Source of the DNA: Sabethes cyaneus
Taxonomy: Eukaryota; Arthropoda; Insecta; Diptera; Culicidae
Assembly: GCF_943734655.1 (NCBI RefSeq)
Contig: NC_071355.1
Location: forward strand, 208,865,603-208,929,602
DNA: 64,000 nt
Reading direction: 5' to 3'
In this document: positions 35,398 to 45,218 of the stretch, piece by piece
Layout: the number at the start of each line of letters is the position of its first letter
Numbering within the stretch: position 1 is the stretch's first letter
Notes under the pieces: generated by a model
The model's database searches: none
Seen by the model: the letters and a program-made list of their open reading frames with translations, nothing else
Told to the model about the DNA's origin: nothing
Made by a program: the position numbers and the translations under genes

Positions 35398-36313
35398 AAA
35401 AATTTGCAATATTCAAAAAAAAAAATCAATTTCGGGTAGCTTCGCACAAACCAGACAACCATTAAGTGAAAGTACTATATTTAATCTATAAAAAGAAAAT
35501 ATTTCCATCAGGAGCACTTCAAAAGAATTTCAGAAATCAATTGAAAAATGTGTTATTTTTTGATAAAATTTTTTATAACTCATTAAATATGCATCTTCGT
35601 GAGAAACAGTCTTCAGAGAAATTGTGTATTTTAGCATACTGAATAACTTTGTAGAACATTTGAAAGCAATGAAAACAATGTGTGCAAAGTTATTGAGCAT
35701 AATTGATTTTTAAGTGCTCCTTTTTGGCACATCATTATATTTCACAACCGGTAAGAGATAGATAGTTACTGTATTCAACAAAATTGCTTATTTTAGTGTG
35801 CTCTGCAACCTTTAGAAGACAAAATTTTTTTTTGAAATTACTTTAAAAAACAAAAGTTCGTACCACCCTAATAGGTGAAGTCACGGTCACCCTGATAGTG
35901 CAGAAAGATGCGCTATATTTTATTATTAAACTTCTCCAAAGACGCTATACCTCAAAAATAACTCATTTTTGCGTTATACCAAACTATTGTGATTTTGGTG
36001 GTTTCATAAGGGTGATACAAATTTTTGTTTATTTAAATGCGTTTAAAAAGGTATGGTGTCTTCAGCAAAGTTGTAGAACACATAAAAATAAGCAACTTTG
36101 TTAAATACAGTAACTGTCTATCTCTTTTCCTTAACGAACTATAATAAACTCTATTAAAAAATAACGCATTTTTCAATTATTTTTTTATGAGATTCCTTCA
36201 GAGTGCTCCTAGTGGAAATATTTTTTTATAGATAAAATGTAGTACTTTCACCTTATGGATGACTGTTTAATGCGAAGCTGCCAAAAAAAAATTGAATATT
36301 GCAATTTTTTTTT
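35398..36313. mobile_element. 0.9-kb hairpin element (family K, copy 1)
   Basis: The arms are inverted: TTGCAATATTC and AGCTTCGCA on the left, with GAAAGTACTATATTTAATCT and TATTTCCATCAGGAGCACTT, pair with TGCGAAGCT, TAGTACTTTC and GAAATATTTTTTTATAGATA on the right. The interior holds CAACCGGTAAGAGATAGATA and AAGATGCGCTATATTTTATT, which recur at 39070-39350. No transposase is present. The open frame at 35898-36104 is repeat sequence. Confidence 0.75.
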
Positions 36314-36329
36314 TCATTTATTTTATAAC

Positions 36330-39065
36330 TTACTAGCTGAGTGCCCGATCTTACTCGGGGCTCGGGGAGCCTTTGTCTCACAGCCATTTGTACATCGGTT
36401 ATTGTAACCGAAATGCTTATAATGCAAAAATACAACGTTTGTTCCTCTATCGGACGTTCCTCTCCATTTGTCAGCTCCCTCTCTTTTGTCTATCCGGCCA
36501 CCTGCACATCTGTTTTCTTCATGGAAATCCCTATAAAACCCTATAAGGAAAGAAAAACAAAGCCATTTTTTCTATTTGCACCTTCCGTTTTTGACAACGG
36601 CCACCCCACCCATAGGAAATGAATAGTTTTGTAAATTGTACTTTTCTAAACACAGCTTTTTATTTATTTATTAGTTTAGTATTACATGCTATCCTAATAC
36701 AACAGTGTTTCTTCCATGGATACAACAAACCTGTAATTCTTTTCATCTAACTTCAACACAAAACTTGTGTTGTGTTGTTAGCACTAATGATCGAACACTT
36801 TTTATACAGGGCACTTTGATTCGGTGCATAATTACACTTGACAAATCTACAGTTGCGAGCGTTGCAGGTTAGTGTTACGTATTCTGATTTTTTCTATTGT
36901 ACGGATAAATTGTTACAGTCATATGGGCGTTACCCTCCCCTTCTCGTCAGCAACCTCCGGTCATTTCCTCGTTTTGTCCTACCGTTACTTATGGGAGAAT
37001 CGTCCAAACATTTCGATCCCCCTGTTGTCAACTTCTTCAGTTCTGATTCCCTTATGTCAATGAACATGTGTACCAAGTATAATGAAGAATGGTCAAGACG
37101 TTTCGGAGTTATGGCCTCCTCCCTTATTAGGGACCCTCCCCCACCTATTAGGGAACCTACCTCCTTTTTTGTTGACCCCCCAGTGCTGATTCTCTTAACT
37201 CAAGGAACATGTGTGCTGAGTTTGATGAAGAACGGACATGGCGTTTCGGAGTTATGGCCTCCCCCCAATTAGAGACCCTTCCCCACCTATTAGGGAACCT
37301 CCCCCCTTATTGTTGACCCCCCAGTGCTGATTCTCTTATGTCAAGGAACATGTGTGCAAAGTTTGATAAATGACGGTCAAGGCGATTCGGAGTTATGGCC
37401 TCCCGCTGTTAAGGCCGTATCCCACTAGCCGTTGCCGCTCCGCTGCAGCGGTCTGGTTCCTTTCCGTTTTCAATCACATTTGCACAACCGTTGTCACCCA
37501 TTTTTCTTTGTTCGCTACACGTTTGATCAGAGCCTACCCCGTAACAAAGTGACAGTTAATAACAGTTTCCCATAACACCCGCCAGTGCCAAAAATGTCGC
37601 GACGATCGTTTTTACGTGCTGGCCAAAATTGACGCACCATCGATTTCTTAAGGAAATGTTCACTTTTGTTACGTTAAATGTGGACGCAAAAAGTTGTCTG
37701 GATAACGATTCGAAAATGCGTATTCACTAATTCAGCATTTTTTCATGTTTTTCGGTGAAACTGTTTGAATTCTTGCAAGTTTAATTGTTTACAAGATAAA
37801 AAGCGGTATTTATTTAACAAGATTGTCACTCTTGTTTACGAGTTGTCTGTTCTAAAGTATTTATATATTGTGAGTTTCATTGAATGTTATCCACTGCGCA
37901 ATTCAAAATGAAATGCTCTTTTATGATTGCCGGAGCGATTTTGTAGTTAATATAACAAGTTATACAAAACTCAAAGTGTTTATTGCTTTTGACAACAGAG
38001 CTTAGGCATTATTGCCTTTACACCTCGTTGCACTCTATTCTCCACGAATATATAAATCTGTTCACGAAGCATTTATTTAACTTTTCTAACATATTCCAGC
38101 TCTGAGACCTTTGTAATAGACTCTGCATATAAATATTTTATTTGAAACGCGTACGCGACAGTTCATTTCATTTAATTTTATCAATATAAAAGTTGTCGAA
38201 TTAAATACCGCAACACTGCTACCGCTGCAGCGCACCGAGAACGGCAGCCGAAAAAATAGAAACAATCCTATCTCTCTGACAAGACCGGTAGCGGTGAACC
38301 GCTGTGCGCTGATTGGTTGACGAACAGCGGAATGGAACGGCAGCGGAACGGCAACCGTCAGTGGGGTACGACCTTTAGGGACCTTCCCCCACCTGTTAGG
38401 GAACCTCTCCTCCCTTTTTGTTGACCCCCCAGTACTGATTCTCTTATGTCAAGGAACATGTGTGCCAAGTTTGATGAAGAACGGTCAAGGCGTTTTGTAG
38501 GCATGGCCACCCCCCCTATTAGGGACCCTCTCTCACATATTAGGGAACCTACCCCTTTTAGTTGATCCCCAATGCTGATTCTCTTATGTCAAGGAACATG
38601 TGTGCCAAGCTTGATGATGAACGGTCAAGGCGTTTCGGAGTTATGGTCTCCTCCTTTATTAGGAACCCTCCCCCACCTATTAGGGAACCTCCCCCTTTTT
38701 TGTTGACCCCCCAGTGCTGATTCTCTTAAGTCAAGGAGCACGTGTGCCGAGTTTGATGAAGAACGGTCAAGCCGTTTCGGAGGTATGGCCTCCCCCCTAT
38801 GAGGGACCCTCCCCCATCTATTAGGGAACCTCCCCCCTTATTGTTGACCCCCCAGTGCTGATTCTCTTAACTCAAGGAGCACGTGTGCCAAGTTTGATGA
38901 AGAACGGTCAAGGCATTTCGGAGTTAAGGGCTCACCCTCTGTTATGAACCCCCCCTCCCTCTTTCGTTAACCCCCCAAGTTTGGTGGAGATCGGTGAAGG
39001 CGTTCTGGAGTTATGGTGGAACATACAAACATACAAACATACTCACGCTCACTTTTAACTCACTT
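36330..39065 (+). repeat. Family B tandem array, complete head and tail, interrupted
   Basis: The head CTAGCTGAGTGCCCGATCTT is followed by a leader and then tandem units. Each unit has the order TCTTATGTCAAGGAACATGT, GTGCCAAGTTTGATGAAGAA, CGTTTCGGAGTTATGGCCTC and a C-rich block (ACCTCCCCCCTTATTG). It ends in ACATACAAACATACAAACAT. One unit is split by the 963-bp insertion at 37412-38374. The open frame at 36838-37272 is these units and not a gene. The order of elements in each unit parallels family A. Confidence 0.85.
37412..38374. mobile_element. 963-bp MITE with TTA duplication, PIF/Harbinger-like
   Basis: The inverted repeats read AGGCCGTATCCCACTAGCCG on the left and AGGTCGTACCCCACTGACGG in reverse complement on the right (29 of the first 35 match). 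TTA flanks it at 37409-37411 and 38375-38377. Deleting the element and one TTA restores the family B unit. A 3-bp TTA/TAA target is typical of PIF/Harbinger-type elements. The interior has no transposase frame, so assignment rests on the target site alone. GC-rich CCGCTGCAGCGG-like words occur near both ends. Confidence 0.8.
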
Positions 39066-39069
39066 TTAA

Positions 39070-39350
39070 TCGTGTGCAAAGTTATTGAGCATAATTGATT
39101 TTTAAGCGCTCCTTTTTAACACATCATTATATTTCGCAACCGGTAAGAGATAGATAGTTAATGTATTCAGCAAAGTTGCTTTTTATAGTGTGTTCTGCAA
39201 CTGTTTGAAAAAATTTTTTTATAAAATTATTTAAAAAAAAACAAAAGTTCGTATCGCATTAATTCACGGTTACCCTAATAGTGCAGAAAGATGCGCTATA
39301 TTTTATTATTAAACTTCTCCGAAAACACCACTCTTGAAAAATTACGCATT
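39070..39350 (+). repeat. Family K hairpin element, partial copy 2
   Basis: GTGCAAAGTTATTGAGCATA, CGCAACCGGTAAGAGATAGA and GTGCAGAAAGATGCGCTATA match 35680-35970 in the same order. Only the left-to-middle part is present, so no hairpin forms. The family B array is therefore bracketed by direct copies of family K. Confidence 0.8.
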
Positions 39351-39552
39351 TTTTATTCAACTGCTAATGTCCGCGTTTTTTCCAAATTTGACCACTGTAA
39401 AATGGTTCAACATAAAAAGATGAATCTTCTCGGAATGCCTAAATAACTATTCAAAAGAAAGACATGAACTAGAAAGCAGTTAACAGATAATAATCGATAA
39501 ATAATCTAGCAAAAAAACAAAATGAGCAATACAACTTTTTTATATATAAAAA

Positions 39553-41021
39553 CTAGCTGACCCGACAAACTTCGTATTGTCACAAATTAAACTATGTTGT
39601 ACAAAAATCGTGAATCTCGGATGACCTCTGTCACAATCTCGAGTTTTGCAAGTTTCTGAGGAGTTCGACCTTAGATAATTCATTTTGGCAGTTACGTAAC
39701 TATGAATACAAATTTGCAATTTTTTCTCACAGTAAAGTAGAAAACAACTCCCCCATTTGCATAGCCAGATAAAATAAAGCCGATAGGATTTAAATATTCG
39801 CCGTGGTTGTATAACATTTCACCGAATACCATTTCGCGGAAAACCAATTCTCAATTGACCTAACGCGGAACATAGAGTTTCGCGGAAAATCATTTCGTGA
39901 AAAACCTTACGCGGAATGTACCATTTCACGGAAAACCTTTTCGTGGAATGTACCATTTCGCAGGGGTGAACAAACTGAAGGAAAGTAATAGATGTCAGTA
40001 GACCTAGGAAAACAAATAAACCTAGACAATAAGGATTACTGTGGGGGGCTGCCCCCCTGCAGTGGCCGGTGCTTCCGACGGTGGGTTGCTAGCAACACTC
40101 GCGGCCTGCGGCCGTCTCGCCCTGAATCATCCAGTGTTACTATAGATAATGTTTGGTGGTTTATTGACTAACGTTTTATGGAAGAGTATTTGCATGAGTC
40201 CTTATCCTCTACCATAAGGGTAAGGGTCTCTTAACCATCATAAAATTAATTCACGCCTCCAAAAGCCCCCACACGCCAAATTTGGTTCCATTTGCTTGAC
40301 TCGTTGTCGAATTATGAGGAAATTTGTGTTTCATTTTTATAGGACCCTCTCCCACCTGTTAAAGGACGGAGGGGGCTATAGAAAAAAAATCCTGCTTCGT
40401 AAACTCGCACCTAGCATTTAGAACTAATGCGAGAACTAATTAAGCAAATTTAGTTCCATTTGCTTAATTAGTTCTCGAGTTATGAAGGAATTGGATTTTC
40501 ATTTGTACCTTCATTTTGTTACCCCTAAAATCACCCTGGCATGTGGGTGTGGGTGCTTAATTCCATTTGTTTGATTAGTTCTCCAGATATGAGAAAATTT
40601 GTATTTCATTAGTTTGGGAGCCCCTTCCTAAAGGGGGGAGGGGTCATCATTAACCACAGAAAAAATGTGCCTCCTCATACTTCGAGAGCTAATTAGGCAA
40701 CTGGAACCAAATTTGGCATGTGAGTGTTGTTGGAGGGAGGATTTTTTTCTATGGTGAATTGAGACCCCTCCCCTTTTTTGGAGGGTGGACTCCCATACAC
40801 ATGAAATACAAATTTCCTCATAACTCGAGAACTAATTAAGCAACTGGAACCAAATTTGGCATGTGTTTTTGGAGGCACGAATTTTTCCTTGGTGTACTGA
40901 GACCGCTCCCCTCTTCTAAAAGAAGGGGGGCTCCCATACAAATCATATACAATTTTCAGCATAACAGCTTAACAACACAGTTTAATTTGTGGCAATACGA
41001 AGTTTGTTGGGTCAGCTAATA
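39553..41021. repeat. Two family A copies head to head, with core M4 inside
   Basis: The left copy starts CTAGCTGACCCGACAAACTT. The right copy ends with the reverse complement, CGAAGTTTGTTGGGTCAGCT at about 41000. Units run on the + strand to about 40430, then on the minus strand from about 40690, with an inverted junction near ACTAATTAAGCAAATTTAGT. The left copy holds an extra 390-bp piece absent from the 7.6-kb copy. That piece contains a minisatellite arm (39800-39965, words like ACCATTTCGCGGAAA). The GC-rich core follows at 40041-40131. Confidence 0.75.
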
Positions 41022-44000
41022 TATTATAAAATAATAAAATGGTTATAAAATGAAGAGGAGAAAACTTTATAGTTTTGCGATTTAATTTAATCAACCTTTG
41101 TATTTTTTCTTTCGTCCTAATAGTTGTTTCTAATATCAGGAAAAGAACAAAAGTCCTTGTAGTACAGACAGTGCCAGTCCTGAGTCGAACATTCCAAAGA
41201 TCTGAAGCTAGTGGCGCTTCACTCGAAGAATGCTTATGCCATCCACTTTCTGATTTGCTGCACCGTGGCTTCAGCAGCATGCAACAGCTCGCAGAAGAGT
41301 ACTATGCAACGGCAACGATGACACTGGGCAGAGGTAGCCCTGCAAGCGTCGGAAAATGTGCTGAATGCTCAACCACTATAGTACCTATAGTGGAAGGAAG
41401 CATCCCATGTACACAAATCCCAGTAGTGGAGACAAAATTAAATTTAAATCCCTTCCAATTTTCCTTGACCGAGCATCGGCAGCGCAGCGCTAGTACCGGA
41501 CAAATGTAAACCTCTAGGAAAGCAGATGTGTTTGCTAGCATATTGCTCGAAAAAGCAGACCCATGCTGCACTGGTCACAGACACTACTGCAGTAGTGCAC
41601 CGTAGAGACGGGTTGTTAATTGATTTTTGTGCCCTTCCGAGGGAGATCTCGATTTGATCTTTCATGTGAAAAGTGTCTCAATTTTCAATTTCTTTAATTT
41701 AGAGAGTATCAATTTCGATGATTTAGAATTAGATTCATTTTCAGGTACACGATTGCTTTTAGGATTATTATTTAGGAACAATGACAACACTGTTGACTAT
41801 TTGAGAGAATCGCCATTTTACGTTATTACGTTAGTGCATGGAAAATGCAAAGAAGTGATTTATTAGATTTTATTCTTCGCCAAGGTAACTCAATTTTTCA
41901 TACTGTAATTATCGTCCTGCTAGCCTAGTGAATATATATCAGCGAGAACTAGCTCATTATGATTTGCATAATATCGACCTTCGGCAAATCTGTTTACAAG
42001 TGGAGAACAATGCAGTACAATATAATTTATGTTTATTAATTTACATCCGTCAAGCTTCAACACTGAACATATTTTCCATTATCACAAATTTATTGCCTTG
42101 GTTAGACTGTGGCTTCATACAATATTCATAATGCCGTCTAGATAAAGTGTTTCTCGCTTCAGTTGTATTTGTACTTTCGTATGTTAGTATTAACATACAG
42201 ATTTGTGACGAAAATGATAGTAAAAGTGACTGCTACAAAAGCATATCTGATGGAAATTGTATGGATTCGCCATTCCATTTTTGGTTTCTTTAGCTCGTTT
42301 TAATACAAACAATAATTTCATGCAAAAATATCTGTAACAGCATCCACGATCCTACCGCCGTGCCGCACGAGAAAATATTTTTATAACTCATTATACCACA
42401 TAAACAGATTATGGATTGCTTATCCGGTTGTTCTATCACATCAAAAAGATTAGCTCACCATAGCAACTTATTTCGGAGTTCGTCTCAGCCCGGCAACTGA
42501 TCGATACTGTTTGGGCTTTGGGGTGAATGGTGATTTCCCGAAATTTTCCACCCTTACGCCAACGACTTGCTCAATCAATTCTTCGCACCATCGAACAGAC
42601 ACACATAAATATCTCCATCGAGCTCCGACGAATGTCAGCCTGGACAACCGCAACAGTCTACCTCTTCCCCATGCAGACCACAGGCGGCTTTTTGCCAAAC
42701 CAAAGTAAAGTATACATTTCGCTTTCGCGTCTTGTCAGTCCGAAGACGATGTGATTCGTTTCGAGATTGAATTACTCCTAGTCAATTCCGCTTCCGGCGA
42801 CACTGTCGCCGCCCTGTCTTGTTTACCAAATTGAAACCTTAGATACCAAGAGGAAAAGCCAAGTTGTACGCCGCCGGTGCTATGGTAGTGCTTCTCTGTA
42901 ATTTCCAAGGTCGGGGACAATTTGCTACCCTGGTACGCTTCATTGAATTTCGGTCCTTTCAACAAGCTCTTCTGCATATGTAGATTATAAACAAGTACTT
43001 GTTTTTTAACCTCCTCTCACGAGCGGCACCTTCACTTCACTAGTGGTAACAAGAGAATGTGAGTACTTACTAATATTGCCCTGCTTGTGGTGTTATGTTG
43101 AACTCAACTGAAGATGTTTTTTCCTCCTTTGTTTACCTCACGACAAAACGGCTCATATCACCGGAAGCAGTCAAGCATGAGCAAACGCCATATGCCAGGA
43201 CTAAGAGGGTAGTGCTGACCTACGTACGGTTGGCTGTTCTGAGTGTACATAAAAGAGTCGTATAACACCCCCATTCAGATGTAATTGCTTAAATCCCACA
43301 GTACTTATCTTGCCGCAAACAAAGCAAATTGGAAAAAAAAAGAACTGGAAAAGGACGGTTTCAACAGAAGCGACTGTATGGAGCTTTAATGGAATTATGG
43401 TCCCTGTGTTAAAAAGTGCTATTTGTCGAACGAACAGGATGGACCAACAAATCATGATCATCATGTTCCATTCCAATATCCCAGCGCAATAACAGATTCG
43501 GCGCTGTCTCAATCTTGACAACCAATTTCGTCTTGCCACCGCATTGCCCTGAGCATTAATATTCATCTTCGGTCGAGTCGAGACGAAATTCGTTAGCCAC
43601 TTGAACCGCAACTTGTGTGTACATTATCTTCCGGCTCCGCTCCGGTCTTGGAAGGATGGCGCCAGAACGACTACAATGTTTTGCGAACGAAACCCGACAA
43701 GTGGCAGAGCTGCGGCTGCCGCCGCGGTGACGTAGTTGCTCAATCCAATGAATGTAGAACGAACAGCTCGAGCGTCGCGCCAAAATAGTTTGCAAATTTT
43801 TCCACGAGACATTTTCTCCCACCCTTAGCGTTGCTGCTGGCCGACGACTATTTGTCAAATTCGGAATCGAATGCCATCCACAGGGGGTAAAGATCGAATA
43901 TACATTAGTAATCAGTTCATTGTGATGGAAATTGTGATTAATGACATCTTTCTCGAGTTCATGAACCTGCTTGGGGAATATTTACGTCACAGCTTCTATG

Positions 44001-44329
44001 ATCAATCGGTTCGCTAGCTAAACAGAGTAACACTTTCCAATTGTTATTTTGCCAAAAATTTTATAGCATTTTCATACAAACCTTTTCTCGATTGGTTCAA
44101 GAGTTTTGAACTACAACTTGAATTACAAGAAATTTTTAAACTAAACGATGTCCGAAGAAATCGGAAAATTTCCCTTGGAGTTTTCCTGGGAAATAGCAGA
44201 CTTCAAAATATAGTTATCATTAAACTACAATCGCATGCAAAATTCTATGAAATTCTGAGAGCCTTCGGCCTATTTTATACAATAATTTTGGAAAATACCA
44301 ATATGCTTGGATAAGTTTTTGTGGGCTAG
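41022..44329. other. Unassigned interval
   Basis: No recognised repeat or gene. The + strand open frame at 41075-41509 (144 codons) begins in AT-rich DNA and contains no motif I recognise; the opposite strand is also open over 41302-41571. A GC-richer patch at about 43550-43860 has overlapping minus-strand frames and no known domain. Parts of 44090-44310 resemble 50820-50910 and 18850-18960, so diverged repeats are likely at the right end. Confidence 0.4.
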
Positions 44330-44945
44330 TATCGAATGGCCGAATTTCTACAACAGTCACAGAAGGCCGAAATATCGTTTGGCCGAATCACGAATGGCTA
44401 AATCACGAAAGGCCGAATTTTCTCAGAATGCATCAGTAATTCAATAAAAAACCATGAATTGGCAAGAAGTTAACAAATAATTTTATTCAAACAACACAAC
44501 TATTTACTATACAACAACAAAAAAAGATTGATAGTTCTTTCTTCCCCTAAATGCAAATGATTTACGTTCAATACAAGATGCGAGACCTGTTTACCGTGTC
44601 AGTAGCAAATGTTTCCTTAATGATTCAGGGCTAGACGGCCGCAGACCGCGAGTGTTCGCTGGTGATCGGAAGAGCCGGCCACTGCGGAGGGCAGCCCTCC
44701 GCAAAAACCACTTCTATTTAAGTGCATGCATTTTCCTAGGTTTACTGACTAGTAGGGATTATCCCTTAGTTAAGTCCGAACGAGCGACAGCGAGTAAGGA
44801 CAGCATGTACCCTTTGTTTGTGCAGGTTGAAGACCGTGAATATTTTCGAATAAATATGACGTTCGGCCATTCGCGTTTCGGCCTTTTGTGATTCGGTCAT
44901 TAGATATATTATGCCATTTGTGTTTCGGCCATTCATAGGTAATTC
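44330..44945. mobile_element. Minisatellite-armed element, locus M5
   Basis: The left arm (44330-44425) carries TATCGAATGGCCGAATTTCT and CCGAATCACGAATGGC units. The right arm (44858-44945) carries the reverse complements, GTTCGGCCATTCGCGTTTCG and TTTGTGTTTCGGCCATTC. The GC-rich core lies on the minus strand at 44622-44700 (GACGGCCGCAGACCGCGAGT). After it comes a segment with CCTAGGTTTACTGACTAG, alignable with the same position of M2 and M4. It is non-coding, and is the clearest example of inverted arms around the core. Confidence 0.7.
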
Positions 44946-45059
44946 GTTTTTGCAGTTTATTGATACGCTCTTAATATAAATTCTAATGAGTATGTAATAT
45001 TTCTTTAGCAATATATATCTTAAATTTGGCAATAAAAAATAGTGCGCTGTTGAAAAAAC

Positions 45060-45216
45060 TTTAACGGGAAATTAGCAAACATTAACTTTCCGTCGGAAAG
45101 CCCTATTTCGGAAGCAATTGTTAGGCACAAAACAAGGGTTCTGTAGGGTAGAGGATCCATATTTCGCCAGGAATGACATCAATTTTACCAATTTGTCAAA
45201 TAACTTCTTTTAAGTC
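45060..45216 (+). repeat. Dispersed repeat R, copy 1, left part
   Basis: GGAAATTAGCAAACATTAAC and CGTCGGAAAGCCCTATTTCG match 56560-56620. The copy is interrupted by the TIR element and continues at about 47838. GAGGATCCATATTTCGCCA at 45151-45169 is the start of an outer inverted repeat. Confidence 0.7.
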
Positions 45217-45218
45217 TA

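Noticed and set aside
41075..41509. 144-codon open frame on the + strand
   Set aside because: No known motif, overlapping opposite-strand frames, starts in AT-rich intergenic-like DNA. A host exon cannot be excluded but is not supported.
43201..43858. Two overlapping minus-strand frames in a GC-richer patch
   Set aside because: No conserved domain, no matching splice sites and no continuation.
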